Shown piece by piece: positions 1 through 10,324 of a DNA stretch of 64,000 nt (position 1 is its first letter; every line of letters begins with the position of its first letter). The notes beneath the pieces are model-generated. The model searched no databases, had not been told where the DNA came from, and saw only the letters and a list, made by a program, of their open reading frames with translations. Source of the DNA: Amyloporia xantha (taxonomy: Eukaryota > Basidiomycota > Agaricomycetes > Polyporales > Adustoporiaceae); contig JAYKKR010000047.1 in NCBI GenBank assembly GCA_036971615.1, positions 166,301 through 230,300 of the forward strand, written 5' to 3'. The position numbers and the translations under genes are program-made.

Positions 1-1143
1 AAAGAGGACTGGGTCTGGGCTCTTAAAAAGGGACTGTATGGCACTAAGCAAGGTGGTCGCACTTGGAACAAAACAATGAACACCCATCTGCTTGCTCTTG
101 GCTTCACTAGGCTGCCTTGCGAATATTGTGTCTACTACCGGCAAACTGCTGATGGAATTGTCATTACTGGGGTTCATGTCGACGATTTTTTGACAATCGG
201 AAGTACTCGGGTGGCTCTCAATCGGTTCAAAGACGAACTGCGTGAAAAATGGCAAATCTCTGACCTCGGTGAAGCACGATTCTGCGTAGGCATTGCAATT
301 GAACGTAATCGATCAGCTCACTCTGTTGCTCTGTCTCAATGTGCTCTTATTGACAAAATCATTGCTCAATTCAAAATGCAAGATGCTCATCCTGTCTCCA
401 CACCCATGGACGCTGGTCTGAAACTTTGCCGACGAGATCATTCTCCAAAAACGGAAGAAGAGCGCAACGAAGTTGCTCGTCTGCCCTATCGGGTTCTTGT
501 TGGCTGTCTCATGTATCTTGCTGTTGGCACCCGTCCTGACATTGCCTTCGCCGTACAACAGCTCAGTCAATTTCTGGATTGCTATGGGCTAACACACTGG
601 AATGCAGCGAAACGAGTCGTCCGCTACTTGAAAGGCACTCGAAACCTCAAACTGTGTCTTGGAGGTGACATGTCATCAAAACTCTCTGGTTTCACTGATG
701 CCAGCTGGGCCTCTTGCATTGATACTCGACGTTCTGTGTCTGGGTACTGCTTCTCACTGGGATCGGGTCTCATCTCTTGGTCTGCCTGTAAACAAGCCAC
801 TGTCAGTAGCTCTTCTTGTGAGTCTGAGTACATTGCAGCATCTGAGGCATCCAAAGAAGCAATTTGGCTTCGTGCTCTTCTACACGGCATGAAATTCTCT
901 CAGTCCAACAGCACACCCCTGCTCTGTGATAGCCAGAGCGGAATTCGATTGACAGAGGACACTGCTTTCCACAACCGCGTAAAACACATTGACATCCGTT
1001 GGCATCTGATTCGGGAATATGTTGACTCAAAACAAGTGCATGTCTCTTACATCAACACTCGAGACAATGTTGCCGATTGCTTTACCAAGGCCCTCGGGCC
1101 AAAACTGTTCACCCGGATGCGAGGTCTTATGGGGCTTCGCTGA
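1..1143 (+). CDS. Copia polyprotein, C-terminal reverse transcriptase-RNase H part (5' end outside window)
   Basis: The frame is open from base 1 to the stop at 1141-1143, about 380 residues. It starts in the RT palm region with LKKGLYGTKQGGRTW, continues with the catalytic strand HVDDFLTIG (the family usually has YVDD), and ends with a copia RNase H domain. That domain shows DASWAS, RSVSGYCF, SSCESEYIA and KHIDIRWHLIREYV motifs and a terminal ADCFTKAL segment. These are hallmark copia pol motifs in the expected order. The product copies element RNA into DNA in the virus-like particle. Integrase would be encoded upstream, outside the window. No stop or frameshift is seen in this part. Confidence 0.9.
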   Translation, partial: KEDWVWALKKGLYGTKQGGRTWNKTMNTHLLALGFTRLPCEYCVYYRQTADGIVITGVHVDDFLTIGSTRVALNRFKDELREKWQISDLGEARFCVGIAIERNRSAHSVALSQCALIDKIIAQFKMQDAHPVSTPMDAGLKLCRRDHSPKTEEERNEVARLPYRVLVGCLMYLAVGTRPDIAFAVQQLSQFLDCYGLTHWNAAKRVVRYLKGTRNLKLCLGGDMSSKLSGFTDASWASCIDTRRSVSGYCFSLGSGLISWSACKQATVSSSSCESEYIAASEASKEAIWLRALLHGMKFSQSNSTPLLCDSQSGIRLTEDTAFHNRVKHIDIRWHLIREYVDSKQVHVSYINTRDNVADCFTKALGPKLFTRMRGLMGLR

Positions 1144-1279
1144 CTCTGATTCCATGCGAGGAGGAGTTTGTACGTGAAGGAGGAGTCATTTTTTTATTTC
1201 TTTTATACTTTGCATTTCATGGACATTTTCGCTCTAGCTTATTGTTTCTTTCGTTCATCGTCTTCACGCTGAGGAGGAG

Positions 1280-1489
1280 TGTTGAGTGTACAACGCGAAG
1301 ACGTGTCACGATCACCTGACCTCGTCACGTTAGTTCCTATTGGTCCCCACCGTCTGTTTGTTTTCTCCTCAGTCGTTATACCACCGGTACGACTGAGACT
1401 TATAGTATCTAGTTTCTACATGGTTGGACACTTTTGATGTATGACGTTCACTTATTGGTCTGTGTTTTCTTCAATTCGGATGCTCAACT
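1280..1489 (+). repeat. Putative 3' LTR of the copia element
   Basis: The segment begins TGTTGAG directly after a polypurine tract and can be read to a CTCAAC near 1483-1488, which nearly mirrors the start. That gives an LTR of about 210 bp. The left boundary is well supported by the tract. The right boundary is an inference, because the 5' LTR needed for comparison is not in the window. Confidence 0.55.
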
Positions 1490-1550
1490 GAGAGCATATG
1501 AACGGTCTTACCGATCAACTGAGTGAAATGTGCTGAAAATGGTCAGGTGA

Positions 1551-1635
1551 TTCAGACGACATTCAGACGTATAGTACATTTTAGGCATAATTCAGACGTC
1601 TCAGGCTAAAAAGTCAAATCGCTGTTTTGCTGATG
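1551..1635. repeat. TCAGACG repeats and TTTGCTGATG motif, end-like sequence beside the Plavaka remnant
   Basis: Three TTCAGACG copies lie at 1551, 1562 and 1591, and TTTGCTGATG lies at 1626-1635. Related CAGACGA and TTTGCTGATG sequences follow the transposase at 3569-3642 in the same orientation. Arrays of short repeats are typical of CACTA-type subterminal regions, so this is probably an element end, perhaps from a second copy. Confidence 0.45.
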
Positions 1636-1654
1636 ACCTGCAGGCTCACCATTA

Positions 1655-3458
1655 TTGAATAGCCATTCACCAATGATTTCCCTCGTGCAGACATCCATGA
1701 ATTGCTCTCCGGTGACCTTCTGCATCAAGTCATCAAGGGTGCATTCAAGGACAACCTTGTAACATGGGTGGGACAGTATTTAGTTTTGGAACATGGTGAA
1801 GCACGGGCCACAGAGATTCTCGATGAGATTGATAGACGGTGAGTATTACTTGATTGGAATCATTGTCACGAGCGAAAGACCATCTACTGAAAGCTCGCGC
1901 GACATAAAGATTGGCCGCTGTGCCCCCATTCACTGGCCTTCGCCATTTCCATCAAGGGCGCAATTTCAAGCAATGGACGGGTGATGATTCAAAAGGTTTA
2001 ATGAAGGTATGTAGACAGGTCGCGTACCTGTGTCTATGTCTTGTCTGACGGCGATCAATGGATTAATTATTTTGCAGATCTACCTGCCTGCAATAGCTGG
2101 CCTTGTACCTCCGGCGATTGTTCGTACCACGAGCGCGTTGCTCGACTTCACCTATCTTGTCCGCCGTTCGGTCCATACTGAGAAAACGATCATGGAGGTC
2201 GAACGTACGCTGCGCCGTTATCACCAACATCGTGAGATATTTCGTACCACTGCTGTCCGAGGCGATGACAGCCTCGGCTTTTCCACTCCCCGTCAGCACT
2301 CCCTTGGTCACTATCCTCGACATATTCGTAATTATGGAGCACCCAACGGCTTGTGCACCTCAATAACAGAATCGAAGCACATCAAAGCCGTCAAGGAGCC
2401 TTGGCGTCGCTCGAATCGATTTGAGGCGCTCGGGCAGATGTTGTTGACAAATCAGCGCCTTGACAAATTGGCGGCAGCCCGTGTGGACTTCACTGCCCGC
2501 GGTATGTTAGACGGCACTTGTCTCTCGGATACTCTGCGTGCACTTCTCCTGGAGCAAGAACCAGCTAACCACGGGCCCGAACACTATGAAGAGCAAGAAA
2601 ATGCTGCCCTGCCATTTGCTGATGAAGATATACAAGATGAAGATGCTGTCGAGGAAGATGACGACGACGACGATGACGATGGAGATATTGAGGGTCCGAG
2701 CGTCGACGTGTTTGTCACCCTCGCGCGGCGTTCAGGTTAGCTCCTTAGTGCAAATCTGGTATATATGCCGGCTCACTAGATTTCTGTTTATAGCGAAAGG
2801 TTATTCACGCCATCTCGCGGACTTGGGTCGACAAGTCGGGCACCCTGAACTTGTCGATCTCGTTGCTCAATTCCTCTGGCAGCAACTGACGAACGATAAC
2901 GACGATCGTTCTCCATCGCGAGCCGAGCTGGCACTGTATCGAAATGCGCGTCTGCGTGTATCGGTTTTCCATTCCGCTGTGGCGACCTTTTTCGCACCAA
3001 GCGATCTCTCGGGTACCGGCGGCATGCGTCGTGAATGGATTCGCGCAACGCCTTGTTGGCGTTCAGGACCTGCACGATACGACTGCATTCTTGCTAGCAA
3101 AGACCCGATGGAAAGCGGATTCCGTGCGTATCATGCTGCACGGGTGCGATTGCTCTTCTCTTTTCGGTTTAATGGAACTACTTACCCATGTGCTTTGGTG
3201 GAGTGGTTTCTACCAGTTGGATATGAACCTGATGATGACACTGGCATGTGGATTGTCGAGCCAGAATTTGACGAGAACGGCCAAAGGCCATGCGAGATCA
3301 TCCATTTGGATTCCGTGGTGCGCAGTGTTCACCTGATTGGTGTTTATGGCGACAGTTTCGTGCCGCTGCGGTTCAATGCATCGGATTCGTTAGACGCATT
3401 CCGTGCATTTTATGTAAATAAGTTTGCAGATTATCATTCTCACGAAAATATATTCTAA
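1655..3458 (+). pseudogene. 5'-truncated Plavaka (CACTA-like) transposase
   Basis: Four exons can be joined in frame: about 1655-1838, 1910-2006, 2078-2735 and 2794-3458. They encode the C-terminal third of a Plavaka-family transposase. Landmarks are DFPRADIHELL and HQVIKGAFKDNLVTWVGQYL in the first exon, VPPFTGLRHF in the second, and ITESKHIKAVKEPWRRSNRF plus the MLLTNQRLDKLAAARVDF block in the third. An acidic run follows in the third exon, and the last exon has the variable C-terminal domain. All three introns have GT-AG borders. The frame stays open to the final stop, so decay is recent, but the N-terminal two thirds, including most of the catalytic core, is absent. Upstream of 1655 the sequence changes directly to repeat-rich end-like DNA. 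Confidence 0.8.
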
Positions 3459-3568
3459 TAGTCTGTACCCATTGGAATTTATGAATTCCTGAGTGCTATA
3501 CTCTGTCTGATTGTATGACTAGTCTAAGTTTGATAGAGCCGACGACGGCTCAGCCTGCTTAGAGCTTA

Positions 3569-3659
3569 CAGACGATTTTCAGGGCTCTCAGGCCATTTCA
3601 GTCGCCTCAGATAAACTCAGACGACGCGCCACTTTGCTGATGAAGGGTGCATCAGCAAA
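3569..3659. repeat. 3' end region of the Plavaka element with a 10-bp hairpin
   Basis: Past the transposase stop there are CAGACGA-type repeats and then a perfect inverted repeat, TTTGCTGATG at 3633-3642 and CATCAGCAAA at 3650-3659, separated by 7 bases. The left arm recurs at 1626-1635. A subterminal or terminal role in the element is likely, but the exact element end is not resolved. Confidence 0.45.
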
Positions 3660-4368
3660 AGAACAGCAAGATTGTATGTATGGACTTACCTATGTACGTG
3701 TCTGTCTGTATGAACTGGGGGATGAGAGGTTGAGGAGAAAGCCAATAGCGAGAATAGCGAGAGGTGCAATCAGACACAGAGCGACGCGTCGGGAAAACTC
3801 GTCAGGAATGATGGGAGAGACAGCATGGGTAGTGTACAACGGATGGGTGGAAACGAGCTCCGATAAACGTTGACGGGATGGAGAGGGCAGTGATTGGACG
3901 CTACAGGTAGAATGAATGAGCGGTGCACGAAGAGGATGAGGCGGACGGCGTATGCTTTCCCTATGCGACTAGGGCGCGGTCCACAGGATGAGAGAAAACC
4001 AACTTTCAGCGTCAAGCGCATGGCTCACGCTCGCCATAAAATGCTCAAAAAAGAACCCATGTAGTACATACCTCGGCTCACAATAAGGACGAACCCGCCG
4101 ACCCGTCGATGTACGCTCGCACTTGTTACATGATGTACTAATGCAAAGCTTTGCAGGTGCGCATGCTTCTGCGGCTTATGCGTAGACTAGGGTATGCAGG
4201 CGTTCCAGGCTGGCCAGACTAACAGAACGGAAGCTGTGCAAACGATCGCCGCTGTGAGTGGACGTCACGTGGTCCGATCACTTAGTGCGGGGGACGCGGT
4301 TGGATGGGTCGACACTGAGTCGACAGTCTCTTTCTCGCTCTCTTCCTTTCTCTACCTCGACGTTGGCC
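3660..4368. other. Intergenic region upstream of adenylyl cyclase
   Basis: About 700 bp with no convincing gene. The last ~150 bp before the cyclase ATG are pyrimidine-rich (TCTCTTTCTCGCTCTCTTCC), as often seen just upstream of basidiomycete start codons. Confidence 0.5.
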
Positions 4369-7300
4369 ATGTCGACGACGACCGTTGAGAAAGAGCATCA
4401 TCCTTTACTACCTTACATAGTCCCCGCTCACGTAGAACCTGTCGACATCCGAGAGCCCCCATTGCGCTGGACTCAAACCCCCTCGTTGAACCAACCCTCT
4501 CACATGTCTTCGGCTTTCTCTGTCCGCCAAGATCTTTCGTCTCGGAGCTCCCATGATTTGCTTCGACCTCAAGATCTGCTGCCTCATGCTCCCTCGGATG
4601 GCGAGGGTGACCTTGCCATTGCACCATGGCTGGCCCCTCAGGACGACTCCCCTCACCCTGTACGTATTGCTCGTTCCTTTTCATCCTCGTTCTCAGTAAT
4701 TTATACGCGTTTTTCAGCCCACTCCTCCACCAAAGTCTCATCGCTCTACATTCCTGCACAAACCTTCCTTTCCCCCGTTCGCAATGCCCCGTCAGCCTAG
4801 CGGGTCCAGTCTGAATCTCTCAGCTTCCCGACCATCGGACGCTGGCAGTATCCCTTCCAGTTCCTCGTATCTTGACCCACTTCACACACGAGAGCCCCGT
4901 AAATCAAAGTCTCAGCTCAGTTTACTGAGCATCATGAAGAGACGTTCGAAGAGCAAGCTGCGGCCTGATCACCTATCACCAGATGAACCAGTGCCTCCTC
5001 TCCCATCGCTTGATGCATCTGCTATACCTTCGGGTTCCACCTTGCCAACTACATCCTCTCTCTCGTCACTTTCCGCGAAGAAACTGCGCGCGACTAGAAA
5101 AAAGGTTTCCACCAACCTCTCGCCAGATTCTCCAATACGAGACCATGAACCCGAGTTCAAACTGGATACAGATCTCGATAAGATGGATGGCATCATCGAT
5201 ATAACTCACCTCCCTTCTGCTTTGGACAGCGGCTCTCCGCGCAGTGGCGGATTCGATCACTCTAGTTCCGAAGTCTCCTCTGTAAATAACTCGCTCGGTG
5301 CATCATCTTCGAACGTCTTCAGCGATCCTTTCCACCCCTCCTCTCGTCGAAGGTTTGGCCAGAATACAACTGCATTTGACGGGCGCAAGATCTCTCCTAC
5401 ATCCCGACCACCTGATTTCCTGGATGACGATTCTCCCTCCTGGACTGCTCCAGAGAGCTGGGCAGTAGACAAAGAGGGAGAGACGCCACCTATCGCGGAG
5501 GAGTCTAGTTCAGATGATAATGAAGCGACCAACGCAGCAAGGATCCGGCGGAAGAAGCGCAAGAACGCGTTGAGTACTTCGGGGCGGCCAGTTTCAATAT
5601 CAAGCGTATACAAAATCCGTATATATCGTGCGATGGGGACATATCATGTTGTGTCCATCGATCTAGACGTGACCGTCTTGATGCTTGCCGAAACCCTCAA
5701 CAAGAAGCTTGGAGTGGACCCGGAGCGTGATCCACATAGACTTTATCTCAGAGAGCGTGGCCGAGGTTCGTGTGTCCTTCTCTCGATGAATGCGCTCACT
5801 CATGCTCTTCAGAACGTGTGCTGGCGCCGACCGAGAGACCGGCGAACATTGTGCGTCGCCGGCTTGAGCAGGCGGGGTATGAGCAAGCCGACGGGCTTGA
5901 CATGCTAGGAGCAGATGATCTCGCATTCTTGATGCGATTTGTGTACAAGAGCAACGTTCTGGGCCCAGTTGTGAGCATGGTGTCTTGTGCCAGTGCTGAT
6001 CAAACTGACCTTCATTATTCAGGCGGATGATTTCCACATCGACCAGTTCGACCTGATAGACCTGACTGGCCGTAGTCTACGGACAGTACCAGTCTTGCTC
6101 TATCCACACGCGGATGCCATCGTCTCCCTCAATCTGTCTCGGAACCCGATGTTGGAGATTCCTCTCGACTTCATCCAGTCTTGCACTACCCTTCGCGAGC
6201 TTCGACTAAGTCAGATGGCCATGAAGAAAGTTCCGCAGAGTATACGACATTGTCGTACGCTCCATCGCCTCGACCTTTCGTGCAATCGAATCGTCGATCT
6301 CGACGATGCCGGATTGGATTGGATACCCGAACTTCGGTCTCTAAAGGTGCAAAACAACCGGATGGAGAAGCTCCCGTGGTACTTTCCTCGACTGGGTGCG
6401 CTGAAAGATTTGAACATTTCCAATAACAAATTTCGCACATTGCCGTCTGTTGTCCCTGAAATTACCGGACTTGTCGATCTGGACATCTCGTTCAACATGA
6501 TCGACAAACTACCGGACAACATCGGACAACTACAGGCTTTAGAGCGATTCATTATCATTGGGAACCAGGTGTCGGAGTTCCCATCAGCATGCAGTGAACT
6601 CATCAATTTGCGGATGCTGGACTGTCGGCGGAATCTTATATCTGACCTCTCGGTCGTTTGTATGCTTCCCAAAGTCCAACAGATTGTCGCAGATCACAAT
6701 TCTGTGCATGCCCTCGACGTATCATTCGGCCCAAGCCTCAACCATCTCGATGCGTCGCATAATGACATAACGCAGTTAACTCTGGTACCTGGTCCCTTGC
6801 GACAACCCTACGCACTCACGTCTCTGGATATCTCTCACGCGAAGCTTTCTGCATTAGACGAACATGCGCTTGCACAACTCACAGCACTCGAGAGTCTCCG
6901 GATCGATCATAACTCGATTCGGTACATCCCCGATTCTCTGGGTGGTCTGAGCCGTCTCGTTCACCTCTCATGCTCTAACAACCAGTTACGCGCCCTACCT
7001 GAGACTATCGGTCGTCTTCAGAGCTTGGAGACGCTGGAAGCGCACAACAACTCGCTCGCGGAATTGCCGGGTTCATTGTGGAACTGCGCGTCACTCCAGC
7101 TCATTAATGTAACGTCCAATCTGCTTGGATCATGGCGACTGCCACAAGTCCACAGTATAGGTTCTCCTTCAGGATCAAGCATTCACTCAGCGGATAAGGC
7201 CGCAACATTACCAGCGAGGTCCGATAGTCTATCGGCGAGGAAGATGTCATCGTCAGGCTCTGTAACAACGCGAGCATTGCCGCCTCTTGTCTTCTCTTTA

Positions 7301-9987
7301 GAGAGACTCTATCTCGGCGAGAATCGCCTCGCTGATGATACATTGCATCCTCTCGCTTTACTGCAAGAGTTGCGAGTTCTGAATCTCTCATTCAATGACA
7401 TTCAGGAGATGCCTCCATCCTTTTTTAGGAACCTTACACAGCTGAGGGAACTTTATCTTAGTGGCAATAAACTCTCTGCAATCCCGACTGAAGATCTGCA
7501 TCGACTAACAAAACTCGAGGTATTTTTCCTGAATGGAAACAAACTGCAGACTCTTCCCAAGGAGCTCGGCAAACTGGCAAATCTAACCGTGTTAGATGTT
7601 GGAAGCAACATTCTCAGATATAACATCTTCAACTGGGAGTTTGATTGGAACTGGTTCGTAAACCCACTGAATGCCTTCGAGCGATGGCGTTTAACTCGAG
7701 AGCCCACAGGAATTTTAATACTAGCCTTCAATATCTCAATCTGTCTGGGAACAAACGGCTGGAGATCCGCACCGATATCGCACCCATCAAGGACGACGAG
7801 AAGCGCAAGGTGCTGGCTGACTTCTCCGGATTGACACAGCTGCGCGTCCTAGGCTTGATGGATATTACAGCGACCAACGGAGCCAGCATTCCTGATGAGA
7901 ACGAGGATCGCCGTGTTCGCATATCACTATCGGAGGTCAATGGGATGGGTTATGGCATTGCAGATACCCTTGGGGTCACTGACCATCTTAATATGCTCGA
8001 TCTCGTGCAACCGCAATTCCGTGCCAAAAACGACGAGGCAGTCTTCGCTATGTTTGGCCGCGCATCTCATATTGGAAATAACCATTGGTTGAACAGTTAC
8101 CTGCAGTCCAACCTTCTGGACGTATACTATAACGAGCTAAATCGTCTGAAACCGCAGCTTGGCGAGGGGGTCCGCGATGCCCTTCGTCGAGCTTTTCTGA
8201 AGCTCAATAGGCACCTCCATGACTTCCTCTATTCGAACCCATCTAGCCGTAAAATGTCCCATGTCAGCACATCTACCTCAAATCCTCGAGACATGAACAA
8301 ACGAAGTGGTGCCTCTGGGATCGTCCTGCACCTCATCGGTAAAACGCTTTATGTTGCCAATGCCGGTCGCTCCTTGGCAGTTCTCTCCCGCCAGGGCAAC
8401 GCAACGTTGTTGTCTAGGATGCATGATCCCTTCGATCGTCAGGAAACGGCGCGGATAAGGTCTGCAGAGGGATGGGTCTCACCGAAGGGTTTTGTCAATG
8501 ACGAAATAGATGTCGCGCGGTCATTCGGCTTCTATAATCTCCTCCCGATCGTTAATGCCAGGCCCTACATTTGCGAGTTGGAATTGACGGAACAAGACGA
8601 ATTCGTCATTGTAGGAAACTCTGGACTATGGGATCATGTTTCCTTTCAGACAGCTGTCGATATTGCTCGCACAGAGCATGGAGACCCGATGATCGCTGCG
8701 CAGAAACTTCGCGACCTTGCTATAAGTCATGGTGCGGAAGGCACCACCATGATTATGGTCATCGCTGTTGCGGATCTGTTCAAAGGTCCAGCGCGTTCGC
8801 GTCAGCCGACGATGGAGTCCGTCATCGACGCAGAAACTTACCGTTTAATGAAGCGTCCGAGACGGTTCCGCGAAATCACTAATCGAGACATATCGCGCTT
8901 AGATAGTGAAGTCCCTGCTCCTACTGGACACGTTGCTCTAGCATTCACCGATATTCGCAATTCTACGCACCTCTGGGAAGTGAACGCCGGGATGCCTACC
9001 GCCATGGTTCTCCATAACAACCTACTGCGCCGACAACTCCGATTTTGTGGAGGCTATGAAGTGAAAACGGAGGGTGACGCATTTATGTGTTCATTTCCCA
9101 CTGCAATGTCCGCCTTGTGGTGGTGTTTAAGTGTCCAAGTCCAGCTACTGCAAGTTGACTGGCCTCTCGAGATCCTCGAGTGCGAAGACGGAAAAGAAGT
9201 GTATGATTCCAACGGCAGCCTTGTCGCTCGCGGTCTTTCAGTTCGCATGGGAATCCACTGTGGTCAGCCAGTGTGCGAGCCCGATCCGATAACTGGTCGT
9301 ATGGACTATTTCGGGCCTATGGTCAATCGCTCAGCTCGCATAGTCGGGAGCGCTGCGGGTGGACAGATAATGTGTAGTGCGGAAATCGTACGGGAGATCA
9401 AGGCACGCATATTTGAGACTGAACCCGAGACTGAACAGTCACATTTGCAGCCGTCACAGGCAATCGATGCTATCAAGCGATTGGACGTCGTCATCTTCGA
9501 AGTCGGTGAGGTTAAACTGAAGGGACTAGAGGTTCCGGAAATGCTCTCTCTGATTTATCCGCGGAATCTTGTCGGGCGTCAGGGACTCAATACCAATGAA
9601 TCTGAATCAAACCCATCAGCTTCACGAGTACAATTTAGTGTTCAACAGATGCAGGACTTGGCATTGTTATGCATCCGCCTGGAGACCCTCTCATCTGGGA
9701 ACGTCTTCCGGCCTGCCCATAGGCCTCGTAGCACTTCGACGACCTGTTCCAGCGATTTGGTCGATTCTCATGTCGTTGCGTCCTGTGATCCCAGGGCTCT
9801 ACTCCCCGCAATGGCCAAAGCATCTGATGCAGAGCTCATGTTCCTCCTTGACTCTCTTGCGACACGAATCGATAATGCCCTCACTAAGATATCCTTAAAT
9901 CGCCTCTGCACATTGAAGGACTCACAACCAGCAGGAATACTCGATACCGAGTGGCTCGATCAGCTGATAGCCATCATCCGGCGATGA
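4369..9987 (+). CDS. CYR1: Adenylyl cyclase, Ras-responsive fungal type
   Basis: Exons 4369-4659, 4718-5765, 5813-5970, 6023-7653 and 7710-9987 join to 1801 codons. The protein makes cAMP from ATP at the membrane as a Ras/G-protein effector. Order of domains: Ser/Pro-rich N terminus (1-390), Ras-association domain (about 390-497, begins SVYKIRIYRA), roughly twenty leucine-rich repeats (about 510-1090), PP2C-like domain (about 1090-1400), and class III cyclase domain (about 1449-1650) with FTDIRNSTHLWE, KTEGDAF and a NRSARI segment. A ~150-residue tail follows. The last intron (7654-7709, GT-AG) is fixed by restoring NWNFNTSLQYLNLSGN. The PP2C part lacks metal-binding aspartates (NSGLWDH and ARSFGF where DGLWD and SFGD are usual), so it is probably a structural domain. 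The start is the first ATG of the open first exon after a pyrimidine tract. Confidence 0.95.
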
Positions 9988-10324
9988 TTCATTCATCCTT
10001 CCTGTCAATTATGACCGCCAAATATGTTATGTTATGTATCTGCTATCGTGCTGTGTCTTACGTTTGTTTTGGTCTTGCCAGGATTGTCTCTCTACATATC
10101 CTTATTTTGTCATCTGTAGTGAAGTACGTCTCTAGATGCTGTATACAACAAGTGGTATTTTCCGGGATGAAATTAAATCACATTATCACGTAAACATGCG
10201 TGATGAAATAATTCTGACCAGAGTCCAAGTCGTCGCTTACAAGTTGCGGCGACAGAAACCATTAGAATTGCAGTAGTGTAGCGTAAGCGAACCCAATTTG
10301 AAACTACAAGTAGAACAAGCAGTA
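9988..10324. other. Convergent intergenic region
   Basis: This 337-bp spacer separates the stop codons of adenylyl cyclase (+) and the acyltransferase (-). It should hold both 3' UTRs and terminators. No gene or repeat is seen. Confidence 0.5.

Larger units (their letters stand above)
1..1489 (+). mobile_element. 3' part of a Ty1/copia LTR retrotransposon
   Basis: The window opens inside the pol gene of a copia-type element. Reverse transcriptase and RNase H coding sequence runs to a stop at 1143. A short spacer and a purine-rich tract (GAGGAGGAG, 1271-1279) follow, and then a putative LTR begins with TGTTGAG. The 5' LTR, gag, protease and integrase lie outside the window, so element length and target duplication cannot be judged. 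The open frame is uninterrupted in the visible part, which suggests a fairly young copy. Confidence 0.85.
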
